A DNA stretch of 9,875 nt from CAYFJO01 sp964343305 (GTDB lineage: Bacteria; Planctomycetota; Planctomycetia; Pirellulales; Pirellulaceae): assembly GCA_964343305.1 (NCBI GenBank), contig CAYFJO010000413.1, positions 1 to 9,875 of the forward strand, given 5' to 3'. The translations under genes were made by a program, and so were the position numbers. The notes under the pieces were generated by a model. The model made no database searches, was not told where the DNA came from, and saw nothing but the letters and a program-made list of their open reading frames with translations. Shown here one piece after another: positions 1 to 8,100 of the stretch. How positions within the stretch are numbered: position 1 is the first letter of the stretch; the number at the start of each line of letters is the position of its first letter.

Positions 1-1174
1 TGATCTCACACCCGTGATCGGAAAGCCGCGAAGGGACGAACCCGTCACCTGACAGATAATAGTCGGCCAGACGGTGCGCCCAATCAAGATACTTCTGTTC
101 GCCTGTCATGCAATGTAATCGCGGTAAGACCTGCAGCAGTTCGCCATTGACCTCAATGTTTGTCGAAGGGATTTTTCCAGCAGGAGTTTCAATGCGGGCG
201 TGCTTGAAAATGTCGTCGGTCAGCTCGCGCATCCGGTCGTACCACGGATACTTCTTGCCCGTGAGTTCGACGATTGGGATCAGGCCATCCTTCGCGTACT
301 CACTGGCACCAAAGATCATCCGATCAAAGGAAGTGACGTCTTTGCGGCCCGCGTCCATGTCGTAGGGAACGGGCAGGCGATCCAGATGGTTGCAGAGCCG
401 CTGCTCCGCCTCGAGCGCGTCGATCATCACGGTTTCGAGTGTTTTTTTGTCCGTAAACCAGGCCGCCCAAACGTAGAACGGATAACAATCAGCCGCGGTA
501 TCGCGATAATTCCACTGGCGACCGGTGGGGCGGAACAGACCAGATTGCTGATCGCGCACGGCCAGACATCGTTCGTGCAACCACCTCTGGACTTTGCTTA
601 GGGCAATGCCGGCGTATCGCGAAGAACGCTCGGCGCGATGCCAATCGGGCTTGTCGGGCGAGGGGTCCCAGAGCAATCGTGTTTCGCTGTTCACCTCGAA
701 CCCAGGAAGATCCGCCCAAACCACTGCACCATCACCAGTTCGAAGAGCGGTCGCCGTGGGAATCGCCTTGACCTTCGGTGCTGAAGTAGATTTGCCGGAA
801 ATTCGCACACCCGCCAGAAACGCAACCTTCTCGCGTCCGCTGCCGAAAAGAGTCACTTTCTTATCTTCCGAGAGACGAGGCAACGGAATCTCGACCCACT
901 GATAGGCCTCTTGCCTGACATCCGCCAGCGAACCGCGCTTGCCGTCATGCTCAAACCAGAGCGCGCGTTTGTCCGGCCCTTTCGATCCGAAAAGGACTTC
1001 CAGCCGGTCGTCCGCCCCAACATCGTCGGGTAGCGTTATCTCGAGCTTCCAGTCGGCGAGCCAGTAGTATTTCCGTCCGCCAAACTCTTGAGGTCCGGCA
1101 GTGAACAGCGTCTCGCCGCCAGATACAACGGTCACGATTGCGAGAACGCTGAAGAGAGAAAAGGACGATTTCAC
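1..1174 (-). CDS. Secreted (alpha/alpha)-barrel glycosidase-like protein, 3' end outside window (at least 391 aa)
   Basis: I found this gene by direct translation. A frame starting at GTG 1172-1174 runs without a stop to the left edge, 391 codons. The start is supported by AAGGAG 10 nt upstream and by an immediate signal peptide (V/MKSSFSLFSVLAIVTVVSGG, about residues 1-20). No ATG lies in frame upstream. Residues about 28-175 look like beta-rich modules (FGGRKYYWLADWKLEITLPD, GREKVAFLAGVRI). From about 190 the protein becomes helical, with paired aromatic helices such as LSKVQRWLHERCLAVRD, WNYRDTAADCYPFYVWAAW (221-239), FDRMIFGASEYAKDGLIPI and NGELLQVLPRLHCMTGEQKY (343-362). This pattern fits a six-hairpin glycosidase or polysaccharide lyase fold. 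Asp225 and Asp229 in RDTAAD are candidate active-site residues, by inference only. I cannot assign a family or substrate. It is the last visible gene of the operon, 108 bp after the DUF1080 gene, and is compatible with glycan degradation. Coding evidence is strong; the functional call is weak. Confidence 0.85.
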   Translation of the reverse strand, partial: MKSSFSLFSVLAIVTVVSGGETLFTAGPQEFGGRKYYWLADWKLEITLPDDVGADDRLEVLFGSKGPDKRALWFEHDGKRGSLADVRQEAYQWVEIPLPRLSEDKKVTLFGSGREKVAFLAGVRISGKSTSAPKVKAIPTATALRTGDGAVVWADLPGFEVNSETRLLWDPSPDKPDWHRAERSSRYAGIALSKVQRWLHERCLAVRDQQSGLFRPTGRQWNYRDTAADCYPFYVWAAWFTDKKTLETVMIDALEAEQRLCNHLDRLPVPYDMDAGRKDVTSFDRMIFGASEYAKDGLIPIVELTGKKYPWYDRMRELTDDIFKHARIETPAGKIPSTNIEVNGELLQVLPRLHCMTGEQKYLDWAHRLADYYLSGDGFVPSRLSDHGCEI

Positions 1175-1282
1175 CAGCGAGTTTCTCCTTTCGCAGGTTG
1201 TTGCTGAGGTTGGTGTCGCGAGCCGCCGCGGTAGGGCGCCCGATTAAAGGTGGTTGAGATACTTCGACAATGAAACAGCGTC
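1175..1282. other. 108 bp intergenic gap between the DUF1080 gene and the glycosidase-like gene
   Basis: It contains the AAGGAG ribosome binding site near its left end and a self-complementary GGGCGCCC at 1234-1241. There is no stem followed by a T-run, so I see no terminator here, and read-through transcription is the simplest reading. No convincing promoter was found. Confidence 0.5.
1185..1190 (-). promoter_or_regulatory. Ribosome binding site supporting the GTG start at 1174
   Basis: On the coding strand this reads AAGGAG, with 10 nt to the GTG at 1172-1174. The spacing is slightly long, but no ATG is available in frame and the signal peptide begins directly at the GTG, so this site decides the start. 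Confidence 0.65.
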
Positions 1283-1993
1283 TTACTTGAGGACACGGAT
1301 ACGCAGGTTTTTGAACTCGACTTTCATGGGCGGCCCTGCGTGCATCTGCAGGGCGATGATGCCCCGGGCCAGGGCGAACTTCTCTTGATGATCTTCGACC
1401 TGGCACATCAGCACCCCGTTGATCCACAGCGTGATCTTCCGGCCCTCGGCGAGGATCCGGTATTCGTTCCAGTTGTCTGGTTTGACCGCCTGGAGCAACT
1501 TGTCTGATTCTCCGATCGGCGTAATCGTCTTCTCGCCCTCAGCGTCGATACGTACGCGTTGCCCGCGCTGCGCGACCAGGCCACGCCCATGTTGGTACAG
1601 ACAGCCCGTATAACGACCGGCGGTATCCACGTCGGCCTGATAGCCCCAGGTGTCCCACTTGGGACGCCGCTGGCTACGGAACTGGATGCCGGAGTTGGCC
1701 GCTCCGCCGATGCGGTAGGTCGCGCGCATTTCAAAATTCGCCGGCTCGCCATCTTTCCAGTAGAGATAGTGCGAACGCCGGCATGGCTTGGTGAGCGTAC
1801 TCTCGGCAAACAGAACGCCGTCGCGGACTTCCCACCAACCTGGCGACCCTTCCCAGCCCGTCAGATCCTTGCCGTTGAACATGGAAACGAAGCCATCGTC
1901 AGGCTTGGCTTCCGCCGATCGCGCGCTCGCCACCGGGCCGAGCAATGCGGGCAGCAGGCCCACGGTGATGAGACAATTTCGCAAGATCATCAT
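1283..1993 (-). CDS. Secreted DUF1080 / 3-keto-disaccharide hydrolase family protein (236 aa)
   Basis: A concanavalin-like beta-jelly-roll protein of the DUF1080 family, whose studied members cleave 3-keto-glycosides and related keto-disaccharides. Residues 1-24 or 1-27 are a signal peptide (LITVGLLPALLGPVASA), so it acts outside the cytoplasm. The family's order of motifs is intact: GFVSMFNGKDLTGWEG at 34-49, WWEVRDGVLFAES, NFEMRATYRIGGAANSGIQF, GYQADVD, GCLYQHGRG, NEYRILAEGRKITLWINGVL, and GIIALQMHAGPPMKVEFKNL near the C-terminus. The length is normal for a single-domain member. Three cysteines remain in the mature part. Two ATG codons stand in tandem at 1993 and 1990; the AAGGAG at 1997-2002 sits 3 nt before the first and 6 nt before the second, which favours the second by spacing. 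The gene follows the propeller/heme gene by 44 bp, consistent with handling an oxidised product of the upstream enzymes, which is inference. A simple glycan-binding role cannot be excluded. Confidence 0.94.
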   Translation of the reverse strand: MMILRNCLITVGLLPALLGPVASARSAEAKPDDGFVSMFNGKDLTGWEGSPGWWEVRDGVLFAESTLTKPCRRSHYLYWKDGEPANFEMRATYRIGGAANSGIQFRSQRRPKWDTWGYQADVDTAGRYTGCLYQHGRGLVAQRGQRVRIDAEGEKTITPIGESDKLLQAVKPDNWNEYRILAEGRKITLWINGVLMCQVEDHQEKFALARGIIALQMHAGPPMKVEFKNLRIRVLK

Positions 1994-1996
1994 ACG

Positions 1997-2002
1997 CTCC
2001 TT
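1997..2002 (-). promoter_or_regulatory. Ribosome binding site of the DUF1080 gene
   Basis: On the coding strand this reads AAGGAG, followed by CGT and then two ATG codons in tandem (1991-1993 and 1988-1990). Spacing is 3 nt to the first ATG and 6 nt to the second, so the second may be the main start; the protein differs only by one Met. The two long upstream genes lack such a site. Confidence 0.7.
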
Positions 2003-2013
2003 GGTTGGTTATT

Positions 2014-2044
2014 CGTCATGGTTTGACTGGTTCCGCGTCATGGT
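2014..2044. repeat. 9 bp direct repeat flanking the junction of the propeller/heme gene and the DUF1080 gene
   Basis: CGTCATGGT occurs at 2014-2022 and again at 2036-2044, separated by 13 bp. The right copy contains the stop codon of the upstream gene (TGA on the coding strand, 2038-2040). No mobile element is present between the copies. It may be a trace of a small duplication or chance. Confidence 0.35.
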
Positions 2045-5000
2045 GATTGATAGCGTTGGTCCTCGCGACTGCCCGCGGCTTGCAGGTAGGTAATCAGGTC
2101 GATCAGTTCCCTGTCGTTAAGCTCGTCGATCAGGCCCAGCGGCATCTGTGAAACATTGGAGACGCGCATCTCGTCGACGTCGTCTTGTTGGATAATCCGA
2201 GGTTGATTGCCGCCGTCGACCGTGTAGACGTACATCTGTTCGCCGATCTTGACCACGCGCCCGACCAGCACCTGGCCATCGGTCGTCATCAATTGGTGCG
2301 AACCATATTGATCGGAAATCACCTTGCTTGGCTCGAACACCGAATCGAGCATGTCGGCGATCGAGTACTTTTGCATGGCTGTCGAAAGATCGGGCCCGAC
2401 TGCGCCGCCTTCGCCATTAAGACGATGACATTTGGCACATTGCGCGGCGTGGAACAGGTTGCGACCGGAGTCATAATTCGGTTTGTGGGCCGGTTGGCTC
2501 AGGACGGCCAACGCTTCGGTCTTGGTCCATTTCCGCGCCGGGCCCTGGGGCGGTGTGGTCACAAATATTTTGCCCGCTAACGAACTGCGGGCCAGATCGC
2601 CCAGCGCGGCTTGCTCGGCCGGCGAGCAGGTTTTCCAGGCGTCGTCGCGGATGTTTGCGAGGAAGCCGGAGTAACTGTTGCCGCCTGGATGCTGAGCCAT
2701 ACGCGGGAAGAGCGAGAAGTACCTTTCTCGCTGTTCGATGGTCCAACCCTGCTGGACGTTACGCAGGACAAACATCAGGTGGATCGCCCGTGCCGGCGGT
2801 TTGTTCTCCAACATCCGCGCCACCGTGCCGCCGTAGCGGTCGTTACGCCGGACGAGTTCTCCCCAGTCGGGAGTCGTCTCCGGGCCGAGATGTTCGATCA
2901 GCGCCAGCGCCTTCTCGATGATCGACGGTGCTCGCAAATAGACCAGCAGCCGAGCCAACTCGGTATTCACAGCGTCCGACGAGCCGGGAAAGAGCGGATC
3001 GAGCCGGTCGACCAACGCCGCCCGCGCCTGCTCACTCGGTTCACCCAAACGGATGAAGGCCAACTGATACGCTCGTAACAGCCCAAGTTGCTGCTGCTCA
3101 GAGAGTGTCGCAAAGCGTAACGCACCGAGCGCGGTTAACGCGGCCGGCTGATCGGCCGGCTTGCCTTGTCGGACCAGCGCGATCATCGCGGCCACCGTCG
3201 CCATCGGCGTCTTGATCTTCAGCGACCGGTCCCGCCAGCTCGCAACAGGTTGGTTCTCCAGTGCGATCCGCGCGGCGTAGCGGATGAAGCGGTCGTCGCT
3301 ACTGAGGTTGGCGAAGATCAGCTCGAAATCGACCGCGCCGCCGACGTGCATCGCCTCGAGCCGCCGCCGCTGCGCCCGCTGCTCCGTACCGGCCCGATTG
3401 CGCAACTCGACCGGCTCGGTCGACTCGTCGCCTTCGTACCGCACGCGATAGACGTAGGTCTGAGTGCGCCAGCCGCCGGTGATAAAGTACATCGCCCCGT
3501 CGGTTCCGATTACCGCGTCGGTCACCGCCATCGGCCGGCCGACAATGAAATCCTCCTTCTCGGCGACGTAGCTCGAGCCGTGCGGCGTCAAGTGAACAGC
3601 ATGAATCGTGCTGTAGGTCCAGTCCAACAGAAAGCATGCCCGCTGGTACCCCGCCGGGAACTTCGCTCCCGCGCCAAACACCACGCCGGTCGGCGAACCG
3701 GGACCGATATTCAATGCCCCGGGAAGCGAGTCCTCGTAATAGGCGGGCCACTTGCCGGTGCCGCTGCGCCAGCCGAATTCGCTGCCGCTGGTGGCGTGGA
3801 CGACACGCGTCGGCCGGTACCATGGCAACCCCATGTCCCATTCCATGTCGGCGTCGTAGGTGATCAACTCGCCGTCGGCGTTGAAAGCCAGATCGTACTG
3901 ATTGCGGTAACCGATACTGAAGACGTCCCAATCCTTGCCATCGGGGCTGACCTCGCATATCCAACCGCCGGGTGCGAGGCGACCGGCGGCGTGGCCGCGG
4001 GCGTCCCAACGTCGCGGCAGCAACAGATCCTCGTCCCATTTCCCCGGAATCCGGCTGCCCGACAGTTCCTTGGGCAGGTTGCTGTGGTTGCCGGCGGCGA
4101 CGTAGAGCGACTTGCCGTCCGGCGCCAGCGCGATGCCGTGTTGTCCGTGCCCTCCGCCGCCGGTAGACGCCATCAGGAGCCTGGCCGAGTCGACGCGGCC
4201 GTCATCATCCGTGTCGGTCGCGCGAAATAGGCCTTTGCCGTCCACATGCATATAGAGCGAATCGAACGCCCACAAGAGGCCCTGAGCGCCGCCCACCTGG
4301 ACCGGCAACTTTTCAACTTTGGCGTCCGTACTCGCCGAGCCGATCGCGGGCGGAGTGATCAGATAGAGTCCCTTGTTCCCCTCGTCACTGGCGATCAGCC
4401 GGCCGCGGTCGTCGGCCGTGAGCGATGCCCAGGACCCCATCGTGGCGCCGGGCACTTTGAATATCGGTTCGACAACGAAGTCCGCTGGCGCGGTGATTTC
4501 AGGTTGCACTTTTCCCGAGCCGCCGCGTTGGCTGCTGCTGATGTTCCAGGGCGCCATGCCGGCTGGGCCGATCACGACGGCCTTCGACCACGCCGCTTCG
4601 TCGAAATTCGCCCTCTCCCAGCCCTCCGCTTTCGCGAGTGAGACGAGCCAGGCGGCGTCCGTGCCGATGACGGTGACGCGCTGGTCGGCGCCCGTGATCT
4701 TCATCCAGCAGATGGCGGCTGCCTGCCCGCCGGCGTTGTTAGCCTCGATCGCTACGACGTTGGCGCCTTGGGTCAGCAGCTTCGTGATGTCGTACTTCTC
4801 CGCGCCGTACCAATCGCCGTCGCTGCCGACGCTCTGGCCGTTGACGTACAGCGTGTACTGATTGTCTACGGTGATGTGGATCTCAGCCGCGGCCGGCTTG
4901 GTGGCCAACTGAAACACCCGCCGCAGGTAGCGGGAGTCGTTCGTGTCGGCCCCGGCGGCGCCGGTTGGCTTGTCCCAGATCCAGTTAGCGCCTTTCCAAA

Positions 5001-5100
5001 GCGGGACCGCGGGGGCCGCGTCGACCGGTCGCGCGAATAACGCAAGCGAGGTGAGAATTAACCAGTACGAAAGTCGTAGTCGCATAAGAGTGTGGTGCAT
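2038..5100 (-). CDS. Secreted jelly-roll + PVC-type beta-propeller dehydrogenase + HEAT + cytochrome c fusion (1020 aa)
   Basis: An architectural sister of the upstream gene with a different N-terminal module. Residues 1-29 are a signal peptide (SYWLILTSLALFARPVDA). About 34-185 is a beta-sandwich resembling the N-terminal domain of bacterial alpha-L-rhamnosidases (GANWIWD, RRVFQL, YTLYVNGQSVG, YDITKLLTQGANVVAIEANN, FDEAAW), probably carbohydrate-binding. About 205-555 is the propeller, with hallmark segments RNQYDLAFNADGELITYDAD, MEWDMGLPWYRPTRV, GSEFGWRSGTGKWP and LLDWTYSTIHAVHL. It also has a calcium-loop motif D296-x-D298-x-D300-G301. Helical HEAT-like repeats cover about 575-870. The heme domain (about 875-1012) has CAKCH at 888-892 (bases 2425-2439), GPDLS, and Met986 in SQMPLGL as the likely sixth ligand. 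The start is chosen at ATG 5100, 4 nt after the previous stop; ATG 5085 (MRLRLSYW) is equally good for the signal peptide. Starts further upstream (to 5316) would overlap the previous gene's heme domain and are rejected. No Shine-Dalgarno is seen, so translation may be coupled. It probably oxidises a bound sugar; the substrate is unknown. Confidence 0.95.
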   Translation of the reverse strand: MHHTLMRLRLSYWLILTSLALFARPVDAAPAVPLWKGANWIWDKPTGAAGADTNDSRYLRRVFQLATKPAAAEIHITVDNQYTLYVNGQSVGSDGDWYGAEKYDITKLLTQGANVVAIEANNAGGQAAAICWMKITGADQRVTVIGTDAAWLVSLAKAEGWERANFDEAAWSKAVVIGPAGMAPWNISSSQRGGSGKVQPEITAPADFVVEPIFKVPGATMGSWASLTADDRGRLIASDEGNKGLYLITPPAIGSASTDAKVEKLPVQVGGAQGLLWAFDSLYMHVDGKGLFRATDTDDDGRVDSARLLMASTGGGGHGQHGIALAPDGKSLYVAAGNHSNLPKELSGSRIPGKWDEDLLLPRRWDARGHAAGRLAPGGWICEVSPDGKDWDVFSIGYRNQYDLAFNADGELITYDADMEWDMGLPWYRPTRVVHATSGSEFGWRSGTGKWPAYYEDSLPGALNIGPGSPTGVVFGAGAKFPAGYQRACFLLDWTYSTIHAVHLTPHGSSYVAEKEDFIVGRPMAVTDAVIGTDGAMYFITGGWRTQTYVYRVRYEGDESTEPVELRNRAGTEQRAQRRRLEAMHVGGAVDFELIFANLSSDDRFIRYAARIALENQPVASWRDRSLKIKTPMATVAAMIALVRQGKPADQPAALTALGALRFATLSEQQQLGLLRAYQLAFIRLGEPSEQARAALVDRLDPLFPGSSDAVNTELARLLVYLRAPSIIEKALALIEHLGPETTPDWGELVRRNDRYGGTVARMLENKPPARAIHLMFVLRNVQQGWTIEQRERYFSLFPRMAQHPGGNSYSGFLANIRDDAWKTCSPAEQAALGDLARSSLAGKIFVTTPPQGPARKWTKTEALAVLSQPAHKPNYDSGRNLFHAAQCAKCHRLNGEGGAVGPDLSTAMQKYSIADMLDSVFEPSKVISDQYGSHQLMTTDGQVLVGRVVKIGEQMYVYTVDGGNQPRIIQQDDVDEMRVSNVSQMPLGLIDELNDRELIDLITYLQAAGSREDQRYQSP

Positions 5101-5104
5101 GTTG

Positions 5105-8100
5105 TCACTTGAGGGTTTTGAGATAGGCGACCAGATCGACGAGTTCGATCCGGGACATGGTGGCTTCGAGATCCGCTGGCATGGCCGAAACCGCCTTTGC
5201 GCTTGTGATTTGGCCGCTGCGATACAGCGTACGCTGCCCCGCACTGTCGACCACTTCGTCGTACCTGCCTTCACCACTGACATTTCGGCGCAGTGTCCCG
5301 GTGATGATTTTTCCATCGGGCAAGACGATCTTCTGTGTCAGGAACCCGGTCTTGACGGCTTTGCTGGGATTAAGGATGGAGTCAACCAGGTATTCCGCAT
5401 CGTGGGTGGCCGCGACCTGGTCCAAACGTGGTGCGGGCACCTTGGGATCTCCGGTGACGTGGCAGGCGTAACAGCCGCGCATGCGGAACACGAGCCGTCC
5501 CAGTTCTGAGCTACCGGTGGAATGGTCCGCAAGGACTTGGCGGCGGAGGCTGGGCTTGTCCACGACGGCGACATTCTTGCCGGCCAACACCGCGGTCGTG
5601 AAAGTCAACTCGTCATGGACCTCGTGGCCATGATGTTTACGCAGACGATCCGCGGTGTTGTCAAGAATCCGCTGAGCCGCTGAGCGATCGGCGCTGTTCT
5701 GGAGGCCACGTAGAGCTGCGAGCACGACTTCCTGTTGTGTGGAGAGGAGGAGTTGTTCCCAGTTGTCTTCATTCGGAGTCTTCTCCAGCTTCGTCAGGGT
5801 AACCAGGGCGTCGAGTCTTTGGGAAAGGCCAGCGGAATCGCTGGAGGCCAGGTCGCGGCAAAATGTTACGGCCGCTGGATCACCCGTGTGACGAGCAGCG
5901 ATCAGGCTGCCCGCTTTAGCACGGACGTCCGGGTTCGCATCGGTGCTGAATCGCTTCAGCAGGGGCAGGTCTTCCGCCATGACGGCGCCTGCTTCCAGTA
6001 CCTTCAGCAAAGCGAGTTTGTCCCTTGCCTGGCTGATCTCCTTTTCAACCGCGCCGTACAGCAGCCGGATGCGTGTCTTGTGAATCTCGGGACTGATCGG
6101 TAGTTTCATCCGCTTGAGGGCGTCCAGCCCCTGAGCAAATTCGGAGGCAGTGACCTCTGCTGCCGTGAGGCGAGTCATGACGATCTCGTCCACGGCGGTC
6201 TTCAAGCTGGCGTGCGGCCACCGACGGGCAAGATCGAGCAACGCGGCGGCATCGAGTGTTCCGGGTTGGGCGATGAAACGTGCGAGGACTTTGCGTGCCG
6301 TCAAGGCAGGAGCAACAGCTTCGGGATGAGGGGTCTTGAAGCCCTTGCTGCTCTCGTAAAAGGCCTCGTCGAGTGCGATTAAGCCTGCGAGCTGCACATC
6401 GGGATCCTCGTCGGCCAGCAGCGCGGCGAAATGCTCATCCTGCCCAAAGCGTGCCAGCTCAAGAGCGGCCTTGAAACGCAGTCGCCGGATCTTGGCCGCG
6501 CCACCGCTCAGCGCTTGGACCAGTGCCGTACAGCGCGGCGGCGCGTCGCGAAGACTGAGGGCGGCTTCAAGTCGAACCGCGGGGTCGGGATCGTTCGTCA
6601 GTTTCCGCAAATCCTCAGCTTCCTGTTTCCCCATCTCGCGCAGAAGCTGAACCGCCAGCCGTCGCACGCGCCAGTCGTCATGCAAAAAGGCCCTACGGAT
6701 GTGGGCCGCAGCGGCCGCCCAGTCACCGCGGCGGAGCGTCCAGAGCGCTTCTGCCGCCGCCAGGGAATCCTTTCCGGACAGGGTTTCGTCCAACACCGGC
6801 AATGATGAAGCGGGTCCGGCAGCCAGTAGAGCGGCCCTGGACTTCGCGCGCTGCGAATGATTCGAACTTCCCAAACCACTGCCACGACTCGGCGAGACGT
6901 CCTCGCCCGTATACCGGACCCGGTAGAGGCGACCGGTAAGATCGTTCTCGTCGTCTTTGCCGTACCAGTCCAACATGTACAGGCTGCCATCGGGCGCCAG
7001 ACTCACCTGCGTCGGCCGGAACTTGGGGTCGCTACTGCTGATAAACGGCTCGCGTCGTACCACACGACCGCGATCATCGAGCACGAGCCGCAAGACCTCG
7101 TTCTTCTTCGCCGGTGAGCCATGCACACCGAAGTTGGAAACAAAAAGATTGCCCCAGTATTGCTCGGGAAAAGCTGAGGAGTAGTACGGCAGTACGGCGG
7201 TATGCGCACCCGGCGGGTTTTCCCAGGCGGGCGCGGCCAGCGGTTCAGCGCCTGTGAGCCAAGACCAGTCTTTCGGACCCCGGTTGCGAAAGCGGTAGTC
7301 GGTTCCGCACACCGCATCCAGCAGGCAGTTCGGACTGCCTTCGCCGTTGGTGATCACCCAGAGTCGGCCAAACGGCGTGAAGCCAACGGTAAACGGCGCA
7401 CGCATCCCCTCCAGCAACAGTTCCAAATCCGCGCCATCGTCCCGAAAGCGAAACACGGCCCCACTGCCGTTGTTGTCGAGACGAACGGCCGACTTGCCGG
7501 TGGTTCCTGTGAGCTGCGTTGCATGGTCGCCGATCGTCAGGTAAAGCAAATCGTCAGGACCACGAACAAGGCGGTACATTCCAAATGGATTCCAGGGTGT
7601 GGCCGCGTCGCGTATCAGTATTTTGCGTTCCCCCGTCATCCTACCCTTCTCATCCAGATCAGTCACAAAGACTCGGTCGAGATTGCTGGCCCAGAGCCGT
7701 TTGCCGCGCACAGCGAGGCCCATCACTGGATGTTCAAATCCCTCGGCCACCGTGTTTGCTTCGACTGCCCGCCCGTCAGGGCCAGGTGTCAGACGGACGA
7801 TCGGGTTGCTAGGTTCCTGCTCCGGGGGTGGTTTCATGAGCCACCACTTCTGTCGATAGGAGTGGGCGTTGGAAACGTAAATCCGGCCTTGCTCATCCAG
7901 GGTCATGCTGATGGGATTCGCCAGATGCGGTTCGGCCGCGACCAGGCTGATTTCAAAACCTTCGGGCAACTTGAAGGCACTCAGCGCGGCCTGCTCCCAA
8001 TCGTGATCACGCTTGACCGGCTTGGCTGACCCGTTGGCCTGGCCGTCCACGACCGCCTCGCCCTCGACTACCCAGACCACGCTGTTAAGGATCAACCGCT

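Noticed and set aside
200..902. Plus-strand ORFs at 200-601 and 594-902 as genes of an opposite-strand operon
   Set aside because: They are antisense to the GTG-start gene, lack ribosome binding sites and family motifs, and the minus frame there is open throughout with coherent protein sequence.
1234..1241. GGGCGCCC palindrome as a terminator after the DUF1080 gene
   Set aside because: There is no loop and no following T-run on the coding strand, and the next operon gene follows closely.
951..1427. Minus-strand ORF of 158 aa bridging the DUF1080 and glycosidase-like genes
   Set aside because: It overlaps the C-terminus of the DUF1080 gene and the N-terminus of the GTG-start gene in another frame. 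It has no domain signal and an Arg-rich shadow composition.
3299..4039. Minus-strand ORF of 246 aa within the jelly-roll/heme gene
   Set aside because: It is an alternate frame of the propeller coding region and is extremely Arg-rich with no family motif.
3166..4230. Long plus-strand ORF of 354 aa opposite the propeller of the jelly-roll/heme gene
   Set aside because: It lies entirely antisense to a gene with clear domains. Its composition (rich in Arg, Ala, Asp, Val, no recognisable motif) is what a GC-rich gene yields on the opposite strand.
5101..5316. N-terminal extension of the jelly-roll/heme gene to 5316
   Set aside because: It would overlap the heme domain of the upstream gene by over 200 bp and bury the signal peptide at internal position 73 or later.
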